Source: an uncultured Eubacteriales bacterium (GTDB lineage Bacteria > Bacillota > Clostridia > Christensenellales > Aristaeellaceae). From it: a DNA stretch of 59,979 nucleotides. The stretch is taken from contig USDD01000002.1 in NCBI GenBank assembly GCA_900553265.1, forward strand, positions 1 to 59,979, given 5' to 3'. Every line of letters begins with the position of its first letter. Position 1 is the stretch's first letter. Shown piece after piece: positions 1-8,135 of the stretch. The notes under the pieces were generated by a model. That model was not told the DNA's origin. It did not search any database and saw only the letters and a list, made by a program, of their open reading frames with translations. Made by a program: the position numbers and the translations under genes.

Positions 1-792
1 CGCGCCCCCGGCGCGGCCGTCGCGCCCTTCGTCAACGCCGAGGCGGCGGAATACCTCGTGGTCGAGGATTCCTTTCCCGCCGGGCGGCCGCCGCTGGAGC
101 GCGCGGGCGTGCGCATGACCGACCGGGCCACCGTGTCGCTCTGCGAGCGCATGAAGGTCACGGCGTGCTTGAATCCGCTGCACACAGCGCTGGCGGTGCT
201 GGGCTGCGCGCTGGGCGATCGCCGCATTTCCGACGAGATGGGCGATCCCGCGCTGCGGGCGCTGGCCGAGCGCATCGGCGCGGAGGGCCTGCGCACCGTC
301 GTGCATCCGGGCATTCTGGATCCCGAGGCGTTCCTGCGCGAGCTGCTGACCGAGCGCCTGCCCAACCCGAGCATTCCCGACACGCCTCAGCGCATCGCCT
401 GCGACACCAGCCAGAAGGCGCCCATCCGCTATGGCGAAACCCTGAAGGCTTATGTCGCCGCGGGCATTCCGCTGGAAACGCTGACGGGCATTCCGCTGGC
501 CATCGCCGGATGGATGCGCTATCTGCTGGGCGTGGACGACGCATTGTCGCCCTTCGAACCCAGCCCCGACCCGCGCCTTGCGGAGCTTCAGCAGGCGCTG
601 AGCGGCGTTGAGGTCGGAAATCCCGAGACCTATCGCGGTCAGCTCAGACCGCTGCTGGCCGACGAAACGCTCTTCGGCCTGAACCTTTCAAACACGGCGC
701 TGGCTGAGAAAATCGAGCATTACTTTGTCTCCATGCTGGTCGGGCGCGGAGCCATTCGCCAGACGCTGGAACGCGCACTGAAGGAGGAATGA
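1..792 (+). CDS. uxuB: Mannitol dehydrogenase family protein, probable fructuronate reductase (5' truncated)
   Basis: The reading frame is open from the first base of the window, so the N-terminal Rossmann half lies outside; 263 residues of the C-terminal half are visible. The segment KVTACLNPLH near the middle is the active-site helix of the long-chain mannitol dehydrogenase family (Lys, then Asn and His; the NPLH variant is typical of Firmicutes members). The rest is the all-helical C-terminal domain. Family members are NAD-dependent oxidoreductases of mannonate/fructuronate, tagaturonate or mannitol. A KDPG aldolase gene follows with only two bases between stop and start, so reduction of fructuronate to mannonate in hexuronate breakdown is the likeliest role. 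Substrate is inferred from context; tagaturonate or a polyol remains possible. Confidence 0.8.
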   Translation, partial: RAPGAAVAPFVNAEAAEYLVVEDSFPAGRPPLERAGVRMTDRATVSLCERMKVTACLNPLHTALAVLGCALGDRRISDEMGDPALRALAERIGAEGLRTVVHPGILDPEAFLRELLTERLPNPSIPDTPQRIACDTSQKAPIRYGETLKAYVAAGIPLETLTGIPLAIAGWMRYLLGVDDALSPFEPSPDPRLAELQQALSGVEVGNPETYRGQLRPLLADETLFGLNLSNTALAEKIEHYFVSMLVGRGAIRQTLERALKEE

Positions 793-794
793 AA

Positions 795-1427
795 ATGAAC
801 GCTTTGGAACGCCTGAGAAACGCGGGCGTCGTCCCCGTGGTGGTATTGGAACGCGCCGAGGACGCGGTTCCCGCCGCCCGCGCCATGCTGGCCGGCGGCG
901 TGGACGTGATGGAAATCACCTTCCGCACGGCGGCGGCCGCCGAGGCCATTCGAAACGTCGCCGCCGAGTGCCCCGAGATGCTCGTGGGCGCGGGCACCGT
1001 TCTGACCGTCGAGCAATGCGAAAAGGCCGTGGCGCTGGGCGCGAAATTCATCGTCTCTCCCGGCTTTGACGCGGAAATCGTGGACTGGTGCGTGGAGCGC
1101 GGCGTGGCCGTCGCGCCGGGCTGCGTCACGCCCACGGAGATCATGGCGGCGCTGAAGCGCGGTCTGAGCGTGGTCAAGTTCTTCCCCGCAGGCATTTACG
1201 GCGGGCTGAAGGCCATGAAGGCGCTGGCCGCGCCCTTCGGACAGGTGAAATTCATCCCCACCGGCGGCGTGAGCGCCGACAATCTGGCCGAGTACGCCGC
1301 CGCGCCCTTCGTCCACGCCGTGGGCGGAAGCTGGCTGTGCCCCAAGGCCGACGTGGCCGCGGGCAATTTCGCGCGCATCGCCGAGCTGTGCGCCCAGTCC
1401 CGCCGGATTGTGGACGACGCGCGGTAG
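795..1427 (+). CDS. eda: KDPG aldolase (2-dehydro-3-deoxy-phosphogluconate / 4-hydroxy-2-oxoglutarate aldolase)
   Basis: A 210-residue class I aldolase that splits 2-keto-3-deoxy-6-phosphogluconate into pyruvate and glyceraldehyde 3-phosphate, the final step of hexuronate and Entner-Doudoroff breakdown. The Schiff-base lysine is K128 in GLSVVKFFPA. E40 and R44 lie in VMEITFRT, and the phosphate-binding PTGGVS loop follows. Length is normal for the family. An in-frame ATG at 789 sits only one base after the AGGAGG box at 782-787; the ATG at 795 has seven bases of spacing and is preferred. The gene directly follows the probable fructuronate reductase and is surely co-transcribed. It ends with TAG, showing that TAG is a genuine stop in this genome. 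Confidence 0.93.
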   Translation: MNALERLRNAGVVPVVVLERAEDAVPAARAMLAGGVDVMEITFRTAAAAEAIRNVAAECPEMLVGAGTVLTVEQCEKAVALGAKFIVSPGFDAEIVDWCVERGVAVAPGCVTPTEIMAALKRGLSVVKFFPAGIYGGLKAMKALAAPFGQVKFIPTGGVSADNLAEYAAAPFVHAVGGSWLCPKADVAAGNFARIAELCAQSRRIVDDAR

Positions 1428-1445
1428 AATCTTTGGAGGAAAATT

Positions 1446-1985
1446 ATGAACATCAAAAAGGAACGGCAGCGCATCGTCGCCGAGCTGCTGAACGGAACCG
1501 ACCGGGAATTCACCGACGAGGAGCTGATGCACGAGCTGCTGGACACCAGCGTCTCCTGCAATTCGGAGGAAAGCGAAAAAACGACCTTCGGCCAGCGCGC
1601 AGCCGACGCGGTGGCGCGGTTCGCGGGCAGCTGGGCGTTCATCTTCAGCTTCATCGCCATCATGGCGGTCTGGATGGCGCTGAACGTGCTGATGGGCGCA
1701 ATGGCCTTCGACGGCTATCCATTCATCCTGTTGAACCTCGTCCTGTCGTGCATCGCCGCCGTGCAGGCCCCGCTGATTATGATGAGCCAGAACCGGCAGG
1801 AGGCCAAGGATCGCCAGCGCGCGGAGAACGACTATCGGGTCAATCTGAAAAACGAGCTGGTTCTGGACGATCTGCACCGCAAGCTCGACCGCATTCTCGA
1901 AAACCAGCGGCTCCTCGACCGCCGTTTGGCACAGTTGGAGCAGGGCGGTTACGTCAATGTGAAGAATTCCGACAGCCATCCGTAA
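1446..1985 (+). CDS. DUF1003 family membrane protein
   Basis: A 179-residue protein with a soluble N-terminus (about 1-50), two hydrophobic segments (about 58-80 and 90-115) and a charged C-terminal helix. The block around QAPLIMMSQNRQEAKDR followed by NDYRVNLKNE is the hallmark of DUF1003 proteins. Their function is unknown; the charged tail faces the cytoplasm by the positive-inside rule. A GGAGGA box stands seven to eight bases before the ATG. Only 18 bases separate it from the aldolase gene, so it probably reads through from the hexuronate operon, although a role in that pathway is not implied. Confidence 0.85.
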   Translation: MNIKKERQRIVAELLNGTDREFTDEELMHELLDTSVSCNSEESEKTTFGQRAADAVARFAGSWAFIFSFIAIMAVWMALNVLMGAMAFDGYPFILLNLVLSCIAAVQAPLIMMSQNRQEAKDRQRAENDYRVNLKNELVLDDLHRKLDRILENQRLLDRRLAQLEQGGYVNVKNSDSHP

Positions 1986-2000
1986 CTCCTCCCCGCCGCA

Positions 2001-2030
2001 TTGACACGTCCGGATGGAATTTGATATAAT
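2001..2030 (+). promoter_or_regulatory. Sigma-A promoter for the transglutaminase gene
   Basis: A perfect TTGACA (2001-2006) and a perfect TATAAT (2025-2030) are separated by 18 bases. It leaves a leader of roughly 100 bases before the ATG at 2136; no riboswitch was recognised in that leader. Confidence 0.8.
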
Positions 2031-2135
2031 AAAAAAGAGGTTCCCGCGCCCGGATTCGTTCCGTTCGCGCGGCGCTTTTCGACAGATTCTGTCAAACCAT
2101 TCGGAGCATGTAACCTCATAAGGGAGCGGGGCAGG

Positions 2136-2957
2136 ATGCGCAAAGGATGTCCATGGCGGCGCGGCGCCGCGGCGGCCGCGTGCCTTCTGCTGCTCGCAGC
2201 CGCGCTTTGGGCGCTGGCGGCACGGGAGGCGCTCTGGCCCCAGAGCGGCGACCGCACGCGCTCCGACGGCGATCTCGTCGTGGACGAGAGCCACAGCGCC
2301 GACGGCTATCTGATTATCCACGGCCCCAAATCCTCACGGCGGCTGAAGCTGCGCATCGCGCTGGGCGAGGAAATGTACACCTACGATCTCAACGGCAGCG
2401 GCGAAAGCGAAGTCTTTCCGCTGCAGATGGGCGACGGACAATACACCTGCACGCTCTACGCCAACACGGAGGGCTCCAAATACGCCCAGAGCGGCCGCGT
2501 AACCGTCTCCGTCTCCCTCAGCGACGAGGCGGCTCCCTTCCTCGCGCCCAATCAGGAGGTCTGGTACACCCAGGATTCCGCCGCGGTGCAGAAATCCTAC
2601 GAGCTCTGCGAGGGTCTTTCCTCCGACGCGGAGAAGTTCGACGCGATCCGTCAGTTCATCGAAAAGAAATTCGTCTACGATTTCGTCGCCACCATCACCA
2701 CCCAGAAGGGCGCGCTGCCCGACGTGGACAGATGCTACGAGACGCGCAAGGGTATCTGTCAGGATCTGGCGGCCGTAACCGCCTGCATGCTGCGCGTGCA
2801 GGGCATTCCCGCCAAAATGGCCGTCGGCCACGCGGACTCGATGTATCACGCCTGGGTGTCCGTCTGGCTCGACGGCCAGTGGCAGCGCTACGATCCCACC
2901 GCGGGCGTACACGGCGTGGCCGAGGCCAAGAACTATACCGAAGAGAAATGCTATTAA
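2136..2957 (+). CDS. Exported or membrane-anchored transglutaminase-like protein
   Basis: The 273-residue protein opens with a basic stretch and a hydrophobic Ala/Leu helix (about 10-30) that can act as a signal peptide or anchor, so the rest is extracytoplasmic. The C-terminal half is a transglutaminase-like (papain-fold) domain with the expected Cys-His-Asp triad: C208 in RKGICQDLA, H238 in YHAWVSVW and D253 in RYDPT. The middle (about 50-135) is beta-rich. Clostridial relatives are predicted cell-surface proteases or cross-linking enzymes; the substrate is unknown. It has its own strong promoter and a terminator whose left arm includes the last codons. It is convergent with the GH172 gene beyond. 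Confidence 0.82.
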   Translation: MRKGCPWRRGAAAAACLLLLAAALWALAAREALWPQSGDRTRSDGDLVVDESHSADGYLIIHGPKSSRRLKLRIALGEEMYTYDLNGSGESEVFPLQMGDGQYTCTLYANTEGSKYAQSGRVTVSVSLSDEAAPFLAPNQEVWYTQDSAAVQKSYELCEGLSSDAEKFDAIRQFIEKKFVYDFVATITTQKGALPDVDRCYETRKGICQDLAAVTACMLRVQGIPAKMAVGHADSMYHAWVSVWLDGQWQRYDPTAGVHGVAEAKNYTEEKCY

Positions 2958-2990
2958 AGAGGAGCCTCCGCGGCTCCTCTTTAATAGCAT
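2948..2990. terminator. Bidirectional hairpin terminator overlapping the end of the transglutaminase gene
   Basis: A perfect 19-bp inverted repeat (2948-2966 with 2972-2990) around a five-base loop. The left arm contains the last codons and TAA stop at 2957. The stem is GC-rich near the loop and A/T-rich at its base, so it can serve both converging transcripts. Confidence 0.8.
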
Positions 2991-3006
2991 ATGTTCCCTG
3001 TTTCGA

Positions 3007-4104
3007 TCAGCTGATATCCAGCGCATCCGCGTCCGGAAGCGGCGGAAAGGGCGCTACGGGGAGTGTCTGATACCAATAGGCGACGGAGGCAAAATCGTCC
3101 TGCCGCGGCAGATAGCGCCCGTTGTTGAACCATCCCAGATCCTGAATCGTGACCCGCAGATCGCTTTCAAAGCGGATGGGATCCATCACGTGCCAACGGT
3201 ACATGGAAAAGCGCTGCTGAGACGCGTACATCCCGTTGGGTTTTTCGACGTGGTACATTCCGGCGTAGGGAGAATTGTAGGTCAGATACTGGCCGTCCAC
3301 ATCCCAATCGTAAGCGCCCAGGAAATAGTCCTCGGTGCCCGTGCCGCAGATGGTCGCTCCCTGGATATCGCCATCCATATAGAATTTGATTTCGCCCTCG
3401 CCCCACCAGTTTCCATGGCCGTTCAGGCCCACGGACAGGGAGGTGCCCACATAGTGGCCCTTGCCGCGAACGCCGTCCAGAATCGTATGATTGTACATCC
3501 GCGGAACGGGATTGGTGCGGCGGAACTGCGCGCAGAAATATCCGCAGTCGTCGGGAACCTCGGTGAGGGTATAGCTGATCTGATAGAATACGAACCGTGC
3601 CTTTTCGCCGCGATTTTCCAGCGTGATTCGGCAGTGCCTGCGGAAGGGCATGACCCAGAAACAGCTGAGGCCCTTGTTCGGGTTTACGCAGACCATCTGT
3701 GAGCAGAGCTGGCTGAAGTTGCTGCCGGTAACGGTTCGGTCGTTATCAAACCAGCCGCAGCCGAAGAAATCCGATTGGGGACATTCCACGCTGGGCGTTT
3801 CCTGATAATCCCAGTAAAAGCGCAGGATGGAATCCCGGCCCACGTATCCGGCCATCCAGATGCTCTGGATAGCGCCGGGCCCCTCGATGTCCGCCAGAAC
3901 GACGACGCCGCCGGGGGCAACCTCCACGCAGGGCGAGACCTTCCAGCCCCTGCCCAGCTTTCGGGCGCTGTTGATTCCCGTGCCCGTGGTGGCCAGTCCT
4001 CCCTTTCCCTTTTCGCCGGTGGGGTTTTCTGCGCTGAGAGAGCGGGTAACCGCGTTGGAAAGGCGAGGAAGCGTTCCGGGGCTCATTTGCAGTCCATCAA
4101 ACAA
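3007..4104 (-). CDS. GH172 (DUF2961) glycoside hydrolase, copy 1
   Basis: A 365-residue member of the DUF2961 family, now glycoside hydrolase family 172, whose characterised members act on D-arabinofuranosides and difructose dianhydrides. The signature GTGTEDYFLGAYDWD carries the conserved acidic residues, with WGEGEIKF(Y)MDGD before it. No signal peptide is present, so it should be cytoplasmic. An ATG at 4113 touches the AGAGGAG box and is a poor start. A TTG at 4104 has nine bases of spacing and aligns exactly with the start of the downstream-strand paralogue at 5368, giving equal lengths, so 4104 is chosen. It is the last gene of the ABC importer cluster. Confidence 0.88.
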   Translation of the reverse strand: MFDGLQMSPGTLPRLSNAVTRSLSAENPTGEKGKGGLATTGTGINSARKLGRGWKVSPCVEVAPGGVVVLADIEGPGAIQSIWMAGYVGRDSILRFYWDYQETPSVECPQSDFFGCGWFDNDRTVTGSNFSQLCSQMVCVNPNKGLSCFWVMPFRRHCRITLENRGEKARFVFYQISYTLTEVPDDCGYFCAQFRRTNPVPRMYNHTILDGVRGKGHYVGTSLSVGLNGHGNWWGEGEIKFYMDGDIQGATICGTGTEDYFLGAYDWDVDGQYLTYNSPYAGMYHVEKPNGMYASQQRFSMYRWHVMDPIRFESDLRVTIQDLGWFNNGRYLPRQDDFASVAYWYQTLPVAPFPPLPDADALDIS

Positions 4105-4270
4105 GAAAAACATCTCCTCTCTGTGAAATCGTCGATTCCTTCAAAGTTCATGTACAGGACGTGATCGGAGATCGTCCGCCGCCTGCATCCTTCCGAGGCA
4201 TTTCCGGCATGAAATCTATTCCCGTATGGAACGATCGCTTCCCTGCGCATGGTGAACGCGTTCGTTTTTT

Positions 4271-5368
4271 TCAGGTCACTTCCAGGTAGTAGGTATCCGG
4301 CAGGGGCGGCTGAGGCGGCGCGGGAAGCGTCTGATACCAGTAGGCCACGGACGCGAAATCGTCCTGACGCACCTGATAGGTGCCGTCCCGGTACCAGCCC
4401 AGATCCTGCAGAGTGACCCGGAGGTCCTTTTCAAAGCGAATGGGGTCGGTTACATGCCAGCGATACATGGAAAAGCGCTGCTGAGACGCGTACATCCCGT
4501 CGGGAGCCTGCGCGTAATACATTCCGGCATACGGGCCGCTGTAGGTTCGATACTGACCGTCCACGTCCCAGTCGAACGCGCCCAGAAAATAATCCTCGGT
4601 GCCGGTGCCGCAGATGGTGGGCGTCTCCCGGTCGCCGTCCATGAAGAATTTGATTTCGCCTTCGCCCCACCACATTCCCAGGCCGTTCAGCCCCACGGAC
4701 AGGGCGGTGCCCACATACTGTCCCTTTCCAGAAACACCGTCCAGAATGACGTAGTCCTCCTTATAAGGAAGGGGATTCACGCGGCGGAACTGTGCGTGGA
4801 AATAGCCGATCTCGTCGGGAAGCTCCGTGAGAACATAGTTGATCTGATAGTAGAGTATGCGCGGTTCCTTCGCGCGGTTTTCCGCGGTGATCCGGCAGCG
4901 CTTTTTGAAGGGCATGACCCAGAAGCAGTTCAGCGCGCGGTTGGGATTCACGCAGACCATCATGGAATTCAGGAGACTGAAGGGGCCTTTCAGCGGCATG
5001 CCGGAATTGTCATACCATCCGCAGGCGAAAAAATCCGAAAGAGGGCTCTGCACGCTGGGAGTTTCCTGATTCTCCCAGTAGAAGCGCAGAATGAGGTCGC
5101 GTCCCACATATCCGGCCATCCAGATGCTCTGAATGGCGCCGGGGCCCTCGATGTCGGCCAGAACGATGGTTTCACCGGCGGGAATGCTGACGCTGGGCGA
5201 GACCTTCCAGCCCTTGCCCAGATTGCGCGCGGATTTTTCGCCGGTTCCCGTGGTTGCCAGCGCGCCTGCTCCCTTCTCGCCGGTCGGGTTTTCGGCGCTG
5301 ATGGAGCGGGTTCGCGCGTTTGACAGCAGGGGCATGGATGCAGGAGTGTTGAAAAATCCGTCGTACAT
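4271..5368 (-). CDS. GH172 (DUF2961) glycoside hydrolase, copy 2
   Basis: A 365-residue paralogue of the neighbouring GH172 protein. Most residues are identical by eye, including the GTGTEDYFLGAFDWD block and the DDFASVAYWYQTLP end. Differences concentrate at about residues 95-125 and 165-200, which could alter substrate choice. GGAGG stands seven bases before the ATG. It lies 27 bases after the exported thioredoxin-like gene in the same direction. A tandem duplication followed by divergence is the simplest explanation. The 166-base gap to copy 1 contains no evident promoter. The natural substrate cannot be read from sequence; an arabinofuranosyl or fructosyl oligosaccharide is suggested by family knowledge. 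Confidence 0.9.
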   Translation of the reverse strand: MYDGFFNTPASMPLLSNARTRSISAENPTGEKGAGALATTGTGEKSARNLGKGWKVSPSVSIPAGETIVLADIEGPGAIQSIWMAGYVGRDLILRFYWENQETPSVQSPLSDFFACGWYDNSGMPLKGPFSLLNSMMVCVNPNRALNCFWVMPFKKRCRITAENRAKEPRILYYQINYVLTELPDEIGYFHAQFRRVNPLPYKEDYVILDGVSGKGQYVGTALSVGLNGLGMWWGEGEIKFFMDGDRETPTICGTGTEDYFLGAFDWDVDGQYRTYSGPYAGMYYAQAPDGMYASQQRFSMYRWHVTDPIRFEKDLRVTLQDLGWYRDGTYQVRQDDFASVAYWYQTLPAPPQPPLPDTYYLEVT

Positions 5369-5395
5369 GGTGATGCCTCCAATATTTTTATTGAT

Positions 5396-6193
5396 TCAGG
5401 GGTCAGTGGGGGCGGTTTCGCCTTCCTGTGTCAGCAGTTCCTGCATCGACGGCGTGACCGCGTCGGGGAATTCCTGCATCCTGCTGATCAGGCTCAGGCA
5501 GATGTCCGCTTTTCCGAGGAAGTACTCCTCGCCATAGACGATGAAAGGTACGAAAAAGGCGTCCTCCGCAATGCCGTACCGCCGGATGAGCGCCTGCTGG
5601 AGCAGAAGCCCGTCCTCCTCGGCGATGGAATATTTCTCCAGCACCGCGTCCTTGGGAAAGTAGGAGCGCAGATAGCGCTCCACGCTTTTACAGTCCTCGC
5701 ACCATGGGCTGTAGAGGTAGATTGCCCGCCGGCGCGCGGCGTTCGCGTCGGGTGCGCCGTCCTCCCGGGCCGGAGCGGCGTATCCGGAATAATCGCTGCC
5801 GCCGGACGCGATAAAGCGGAGAAGGTCGTCGTCCTGCGAACCATCGCCCGCGAACAGCGCGTCTCCAATGAACAGACACGGCAGGAAGAAGTCCTCCGGC
5901 TTCACGCCAAGCTGCTCAGCGCGCTCCAGCAGAGGATCGTACTTTTCCGGATACAGCGACAGGTTCTTCATGCGCAGCACCACCTGCCGATCCGCCGGAA
6001 GGGATCTCAGCAGCGGCTGAAGGCGTTTGTTCAGCTCGCTTTCCACATAGCACTTTCCGCAGCCGCCCTCCTTGACCGACTTGCATCCGCCGCAGGGATC
6101 GATGTAGTAGCACTCCAGCTCCATCGCGGCCGCCGAAGCCCAGGCAGACGCCAGCAGACACATCAGCGCGAGGATCGCGCAGAGCTGCTTCAC
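5396..6193 (-). CDS. Exported protein with two thioredoxin-like domains
   Basis: A 265-residue protein beginning with GTG, overlapping the stop of the preceding ABC ATPase gene by four bases, so translation is coupled. Residues 1-22 form a signal peptide. Domain 1 (about 25-115) has CGGC and CGKC motifs separated by nine residues. Domain 2 (about 150-260) has the redox motif CEDC followed by a thioredoxin-like pattern ending in FFVPFIVYGEEYFLG, where the cis-proline is visible. It is probably an extracytoplasmic thiol-disulfide protein. Its place inside a sugar or peptide importer operon is odd: it may keep a cysteine of the importer or of another exported protein reduced. No named family was recognised with certainty. 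Confidence 0.7.
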   Translation of the reverse strand: MKQLCAILALMCLLASAWASAAAMELECYYIDPCGGCKSVKEGGCGKCYVESELNKRLQPLLRSLPADRQVVLRMKNLSLYPEKYDPLLERAEQLGVKPEDFFLPCLFIGDALFAGDGSQDDDLLRFIASGGSDYSGYAAPAREDGAPDANAARRRAIYLYSPWCEDCKSVERYLRSYFPKDAVLEKYSIAEEDGLLLQQALIRRYGIAEDAFFVPFIVYGEEYFLGKADICLSLISRMQEFPDAVTPSMQELLTQEGETAPTDP

Positions 6194-7167
6194 TTCACCA
6201 GCGGATGGCAGCAGAGCACGCGCCTTCCGCCCTCGAGCTCATGCATGGGAGGACGCGCCTTTCGGCATTCCTCCGTCGCATAGGAGCATCTGCTCGCGAA
6301 TTTGCAGGTTGTCAGTCCGAACTCCCTGCCCTCGGATTCGGAAACGAGCACGCCGCGCTCCCACTTGTCCCCCACGTGGGGCACCGAATTCATCAGCAGC
6401 TCCGTGTAGGGATGCGCGGGATTTTCCATGATGTCCAGCGCCCGGCCGTATTCGATCAGCGAACCTCGATAGAGGGTGGCGATGTAATCGCTCACATAGT
6501 AGGCGGTGGACAGGTCGTGGGTGATGTAAATAAAGCTGATGCCCATCCTGTCCCGGATTTCCTTGAACAGGTTCACGATGTTCATCTTCATGGACGCGTC
6601 AATCATGGCGACCGGCTCGTCGGCGATGATGAGTCTGGGATGGGTAATCAGCGCCCGGGCAATGGAAACGCGCTGCAGCTCGCCGCCGGAGAACTGGGTC
6701 GCGTATTTGCCCGTTACGACCGCATAGCTCAGGCCCACGGACTGAAGCGCCTGATCCGCCATCTCCTCCGCCTGCCGCCGGCTTTTCGCGCCGCCGAACT
6801 TCAGCGCGGTGTCCAGCAGGTAATTTTCCACGCGCCTGCGCATGGAAAACGCCTCGAAGGGGTTCTGGAAAATAGGCTGCACGATCTCGCAGAATTCCTT
6901 TTCCGGCAGTTCTCTGCGGCTCAGCAGCGAATGTCCGTTCAGCAGGATGTCCCCGCGGGTGGGCTCCAGCAGGCGCAGGATCATCTTGGTCAGCGTGGTC
7001 TTTCCACAGCCCGATTCGCCCACCAGTGAGAGTATCACCGGCCGCTCGTTGGTGACCGTGAGGCTGACGTCGTCTACCGCGGTCAGCTTTTTGCCAAAGG
7101 CGAAGCCGCCCACCATGAATACGCGGGTGAGATTTCTGATTTCAAGCAGGTTATCCGACATTTTCAT
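6190..7167 (-). CDS. ABC transporter ATP-binding protein, oligopeptide/oligosaccharide type (DppF/OppF-like)
   Basis: A 325-residue ATPase with Walker A GESGCGKTT (about 52-60), signature SGGELQRVSIARAL, Walker B RLIIADEP and the H-loop ITHD. The C-terminal extension with a Cys pattern (CKFASRCSY...C) is typical of the oligopeptide/dipeptide/nickel importer subfamily. It pairs with the second ATPase encoded just upstream (eight bases between them) to power the two permeases. A second ATG at 7161 has better spacing to AAAGGA than the ATG at 7167, so the real N-terminus may be two residues shorter. One oddity is that Walker B is followed by VAMID instead of the usual TSALD. Confidence 0.93.
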   Translation of the reverse strand: MKMSDNLLEIRNLTRVFMVGGFAFGKKLTAVDDVSLTVTNERPVILSLVGESGCGKTTLTKMILRLLEPTRGDILLNGHSLLSRRELPEKEFCEIVQPIFQNPFEAFSMRRRVENYLLDTALKFGGAKSRRQAEEMADQALQSVGLSYAVVTGKYATQFSGGELQRVSIARALITHPRLIIADEPVAMIDASMKMNIVNLFKEIRDRMGISFIYITHDLSTAYYVSDYIATLYRGSLIEYGRALDIMENPAHPYTELLMNSVPHVGDKWERGVLVSESEGREFGLTTCKFASRCSYATEECRKARPPMHELEGGRRVLCCHPLVK

Positions 7168-7175
7168 TCATCCTT

Positions 7176-8132
7176 TCAGAGCAGGTGACAGGCTGCGAAT
7201 CGGCCTGGTTCGATTTCCCGCAGTTTGGGGATGCTCATGGTGCACCCGGGCCGCGCCTTCCGGCAGCGATCTGCGAACCGGCAGCCCGGCGGCGGATTCC
7301 TCAGCGACGGCGGCGCGCCGGGAATGCCTTCCTTGGGACGGCGGTCGCCCACCTTGGGCAGCGCGCCGATCAGCATTTCCGTGTAAGGATGCAGCGGAGA
7401 TTCGAAGATTTCGTTCGTCCGCCCCAGCTCCACCATGCTTCCGGCGTACATGATACCCATGCGGTCGGTGATCTGATAGTGCACGCCCATATCGTGGGAT
7501 ACGATCACCAGCGTGTTGTGCATCTCCTTTTGCAGCGCCATCAGCATCATCAGGATATTGCGCTGAACCACCACGTCCAGGGCGGTGGTGGGCTCGTCCG
7601 CAAGGATCATGTTGGGATGGAGGAACGTCGCCATCGCGATGACCACGCGCTGCCGCATTCCGCCGGACAGCTGGTGGGGATAGGCGGAGAGCACGGTTTC
7701 GGGCAGGCCGAGCCCGCGCAGGTATTGGGCGATCTGGCTGCGCAGCTGTGCCTTATGGATGCGCCCATGGCCTTTCCTGATCGTCTCAAAGAACTGTTCG
7801 TCGATTCGGTACACGGGATTGAGCACGCTCATCGCGGCCTGAGGCACATAGGAGATGGCGTTCCACCATGATTTGTGCAGTTCACCCGAGGCCAGAGAAC
7901 GGCTCGCGCCGTCTCTGTCCTGATATTCCAGCACCACGCGCCCCTCCGTCAGCTCCAGCGGAAATCGCAGAACGTCGTAAAGAATCTTGAGCAGCGTGGA
8001 TTTTCCGCAGCCGGATTCGCCCGCAATGCCGAAGATTTCGTCGTCGTGAATGGCAAAGTTTACGTCCTCTATCGCGAGCACCGGGCCGGTGATGGTCTTG
8101 TAGTGTGCGCTCACGTGTTCAACGTGCATCAT
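7176..8132 (-). CDS. ABC transporter ATP-binding protein, oligopeptide/oligosaccharide type (DppD/OppD-like)
   Basis: A 318-residue ATPase with Walker A GESGCGKST, signature LSGGMRQRVVIAMA, Walker B MILADEPTTALD and H-loop SHD. The C-terminal segment CRFADRCRKARPGC is the extra motif of the oligopeptide subfamily. It starts three bases after the permease stop, so it is translationally coupled. Partner of the second ATPase gene and the two permeases. Substrate class is not determined by the ATPase; the GH172 neighbours argue for an oligosaccharide. Confidence 0.94.
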   Translation of the reverse strand: MMHVEHVSAHYKTITGPVLAIEDVNFAIHDDEIFGIAGESGCGKSTLLKILYDVLRFPLELTEGRVVLEYQDRDGASRSLASGELHKSWWNAISYVPQAAMSVLNPVYRIDEQFFETIRKGHGRIHKAQLRSQIAQYLRGLGLPETVLSAYPHQLSGGMRQRVVIAMATFLHPNMILADEPTTALDVVVQRNILMMLMALQKEMHNTLVIVSHDMGVHYQITDRMGIMYAGSMVELGRTNEIFESPLHPYTEMLIGALPKVGDRRPKEGIPGAPPSLRNPPPGCRFADRCRKARPGCTMSIPKLREIEPGRFAACHLL

Positions 8133-8135
8133 GGT

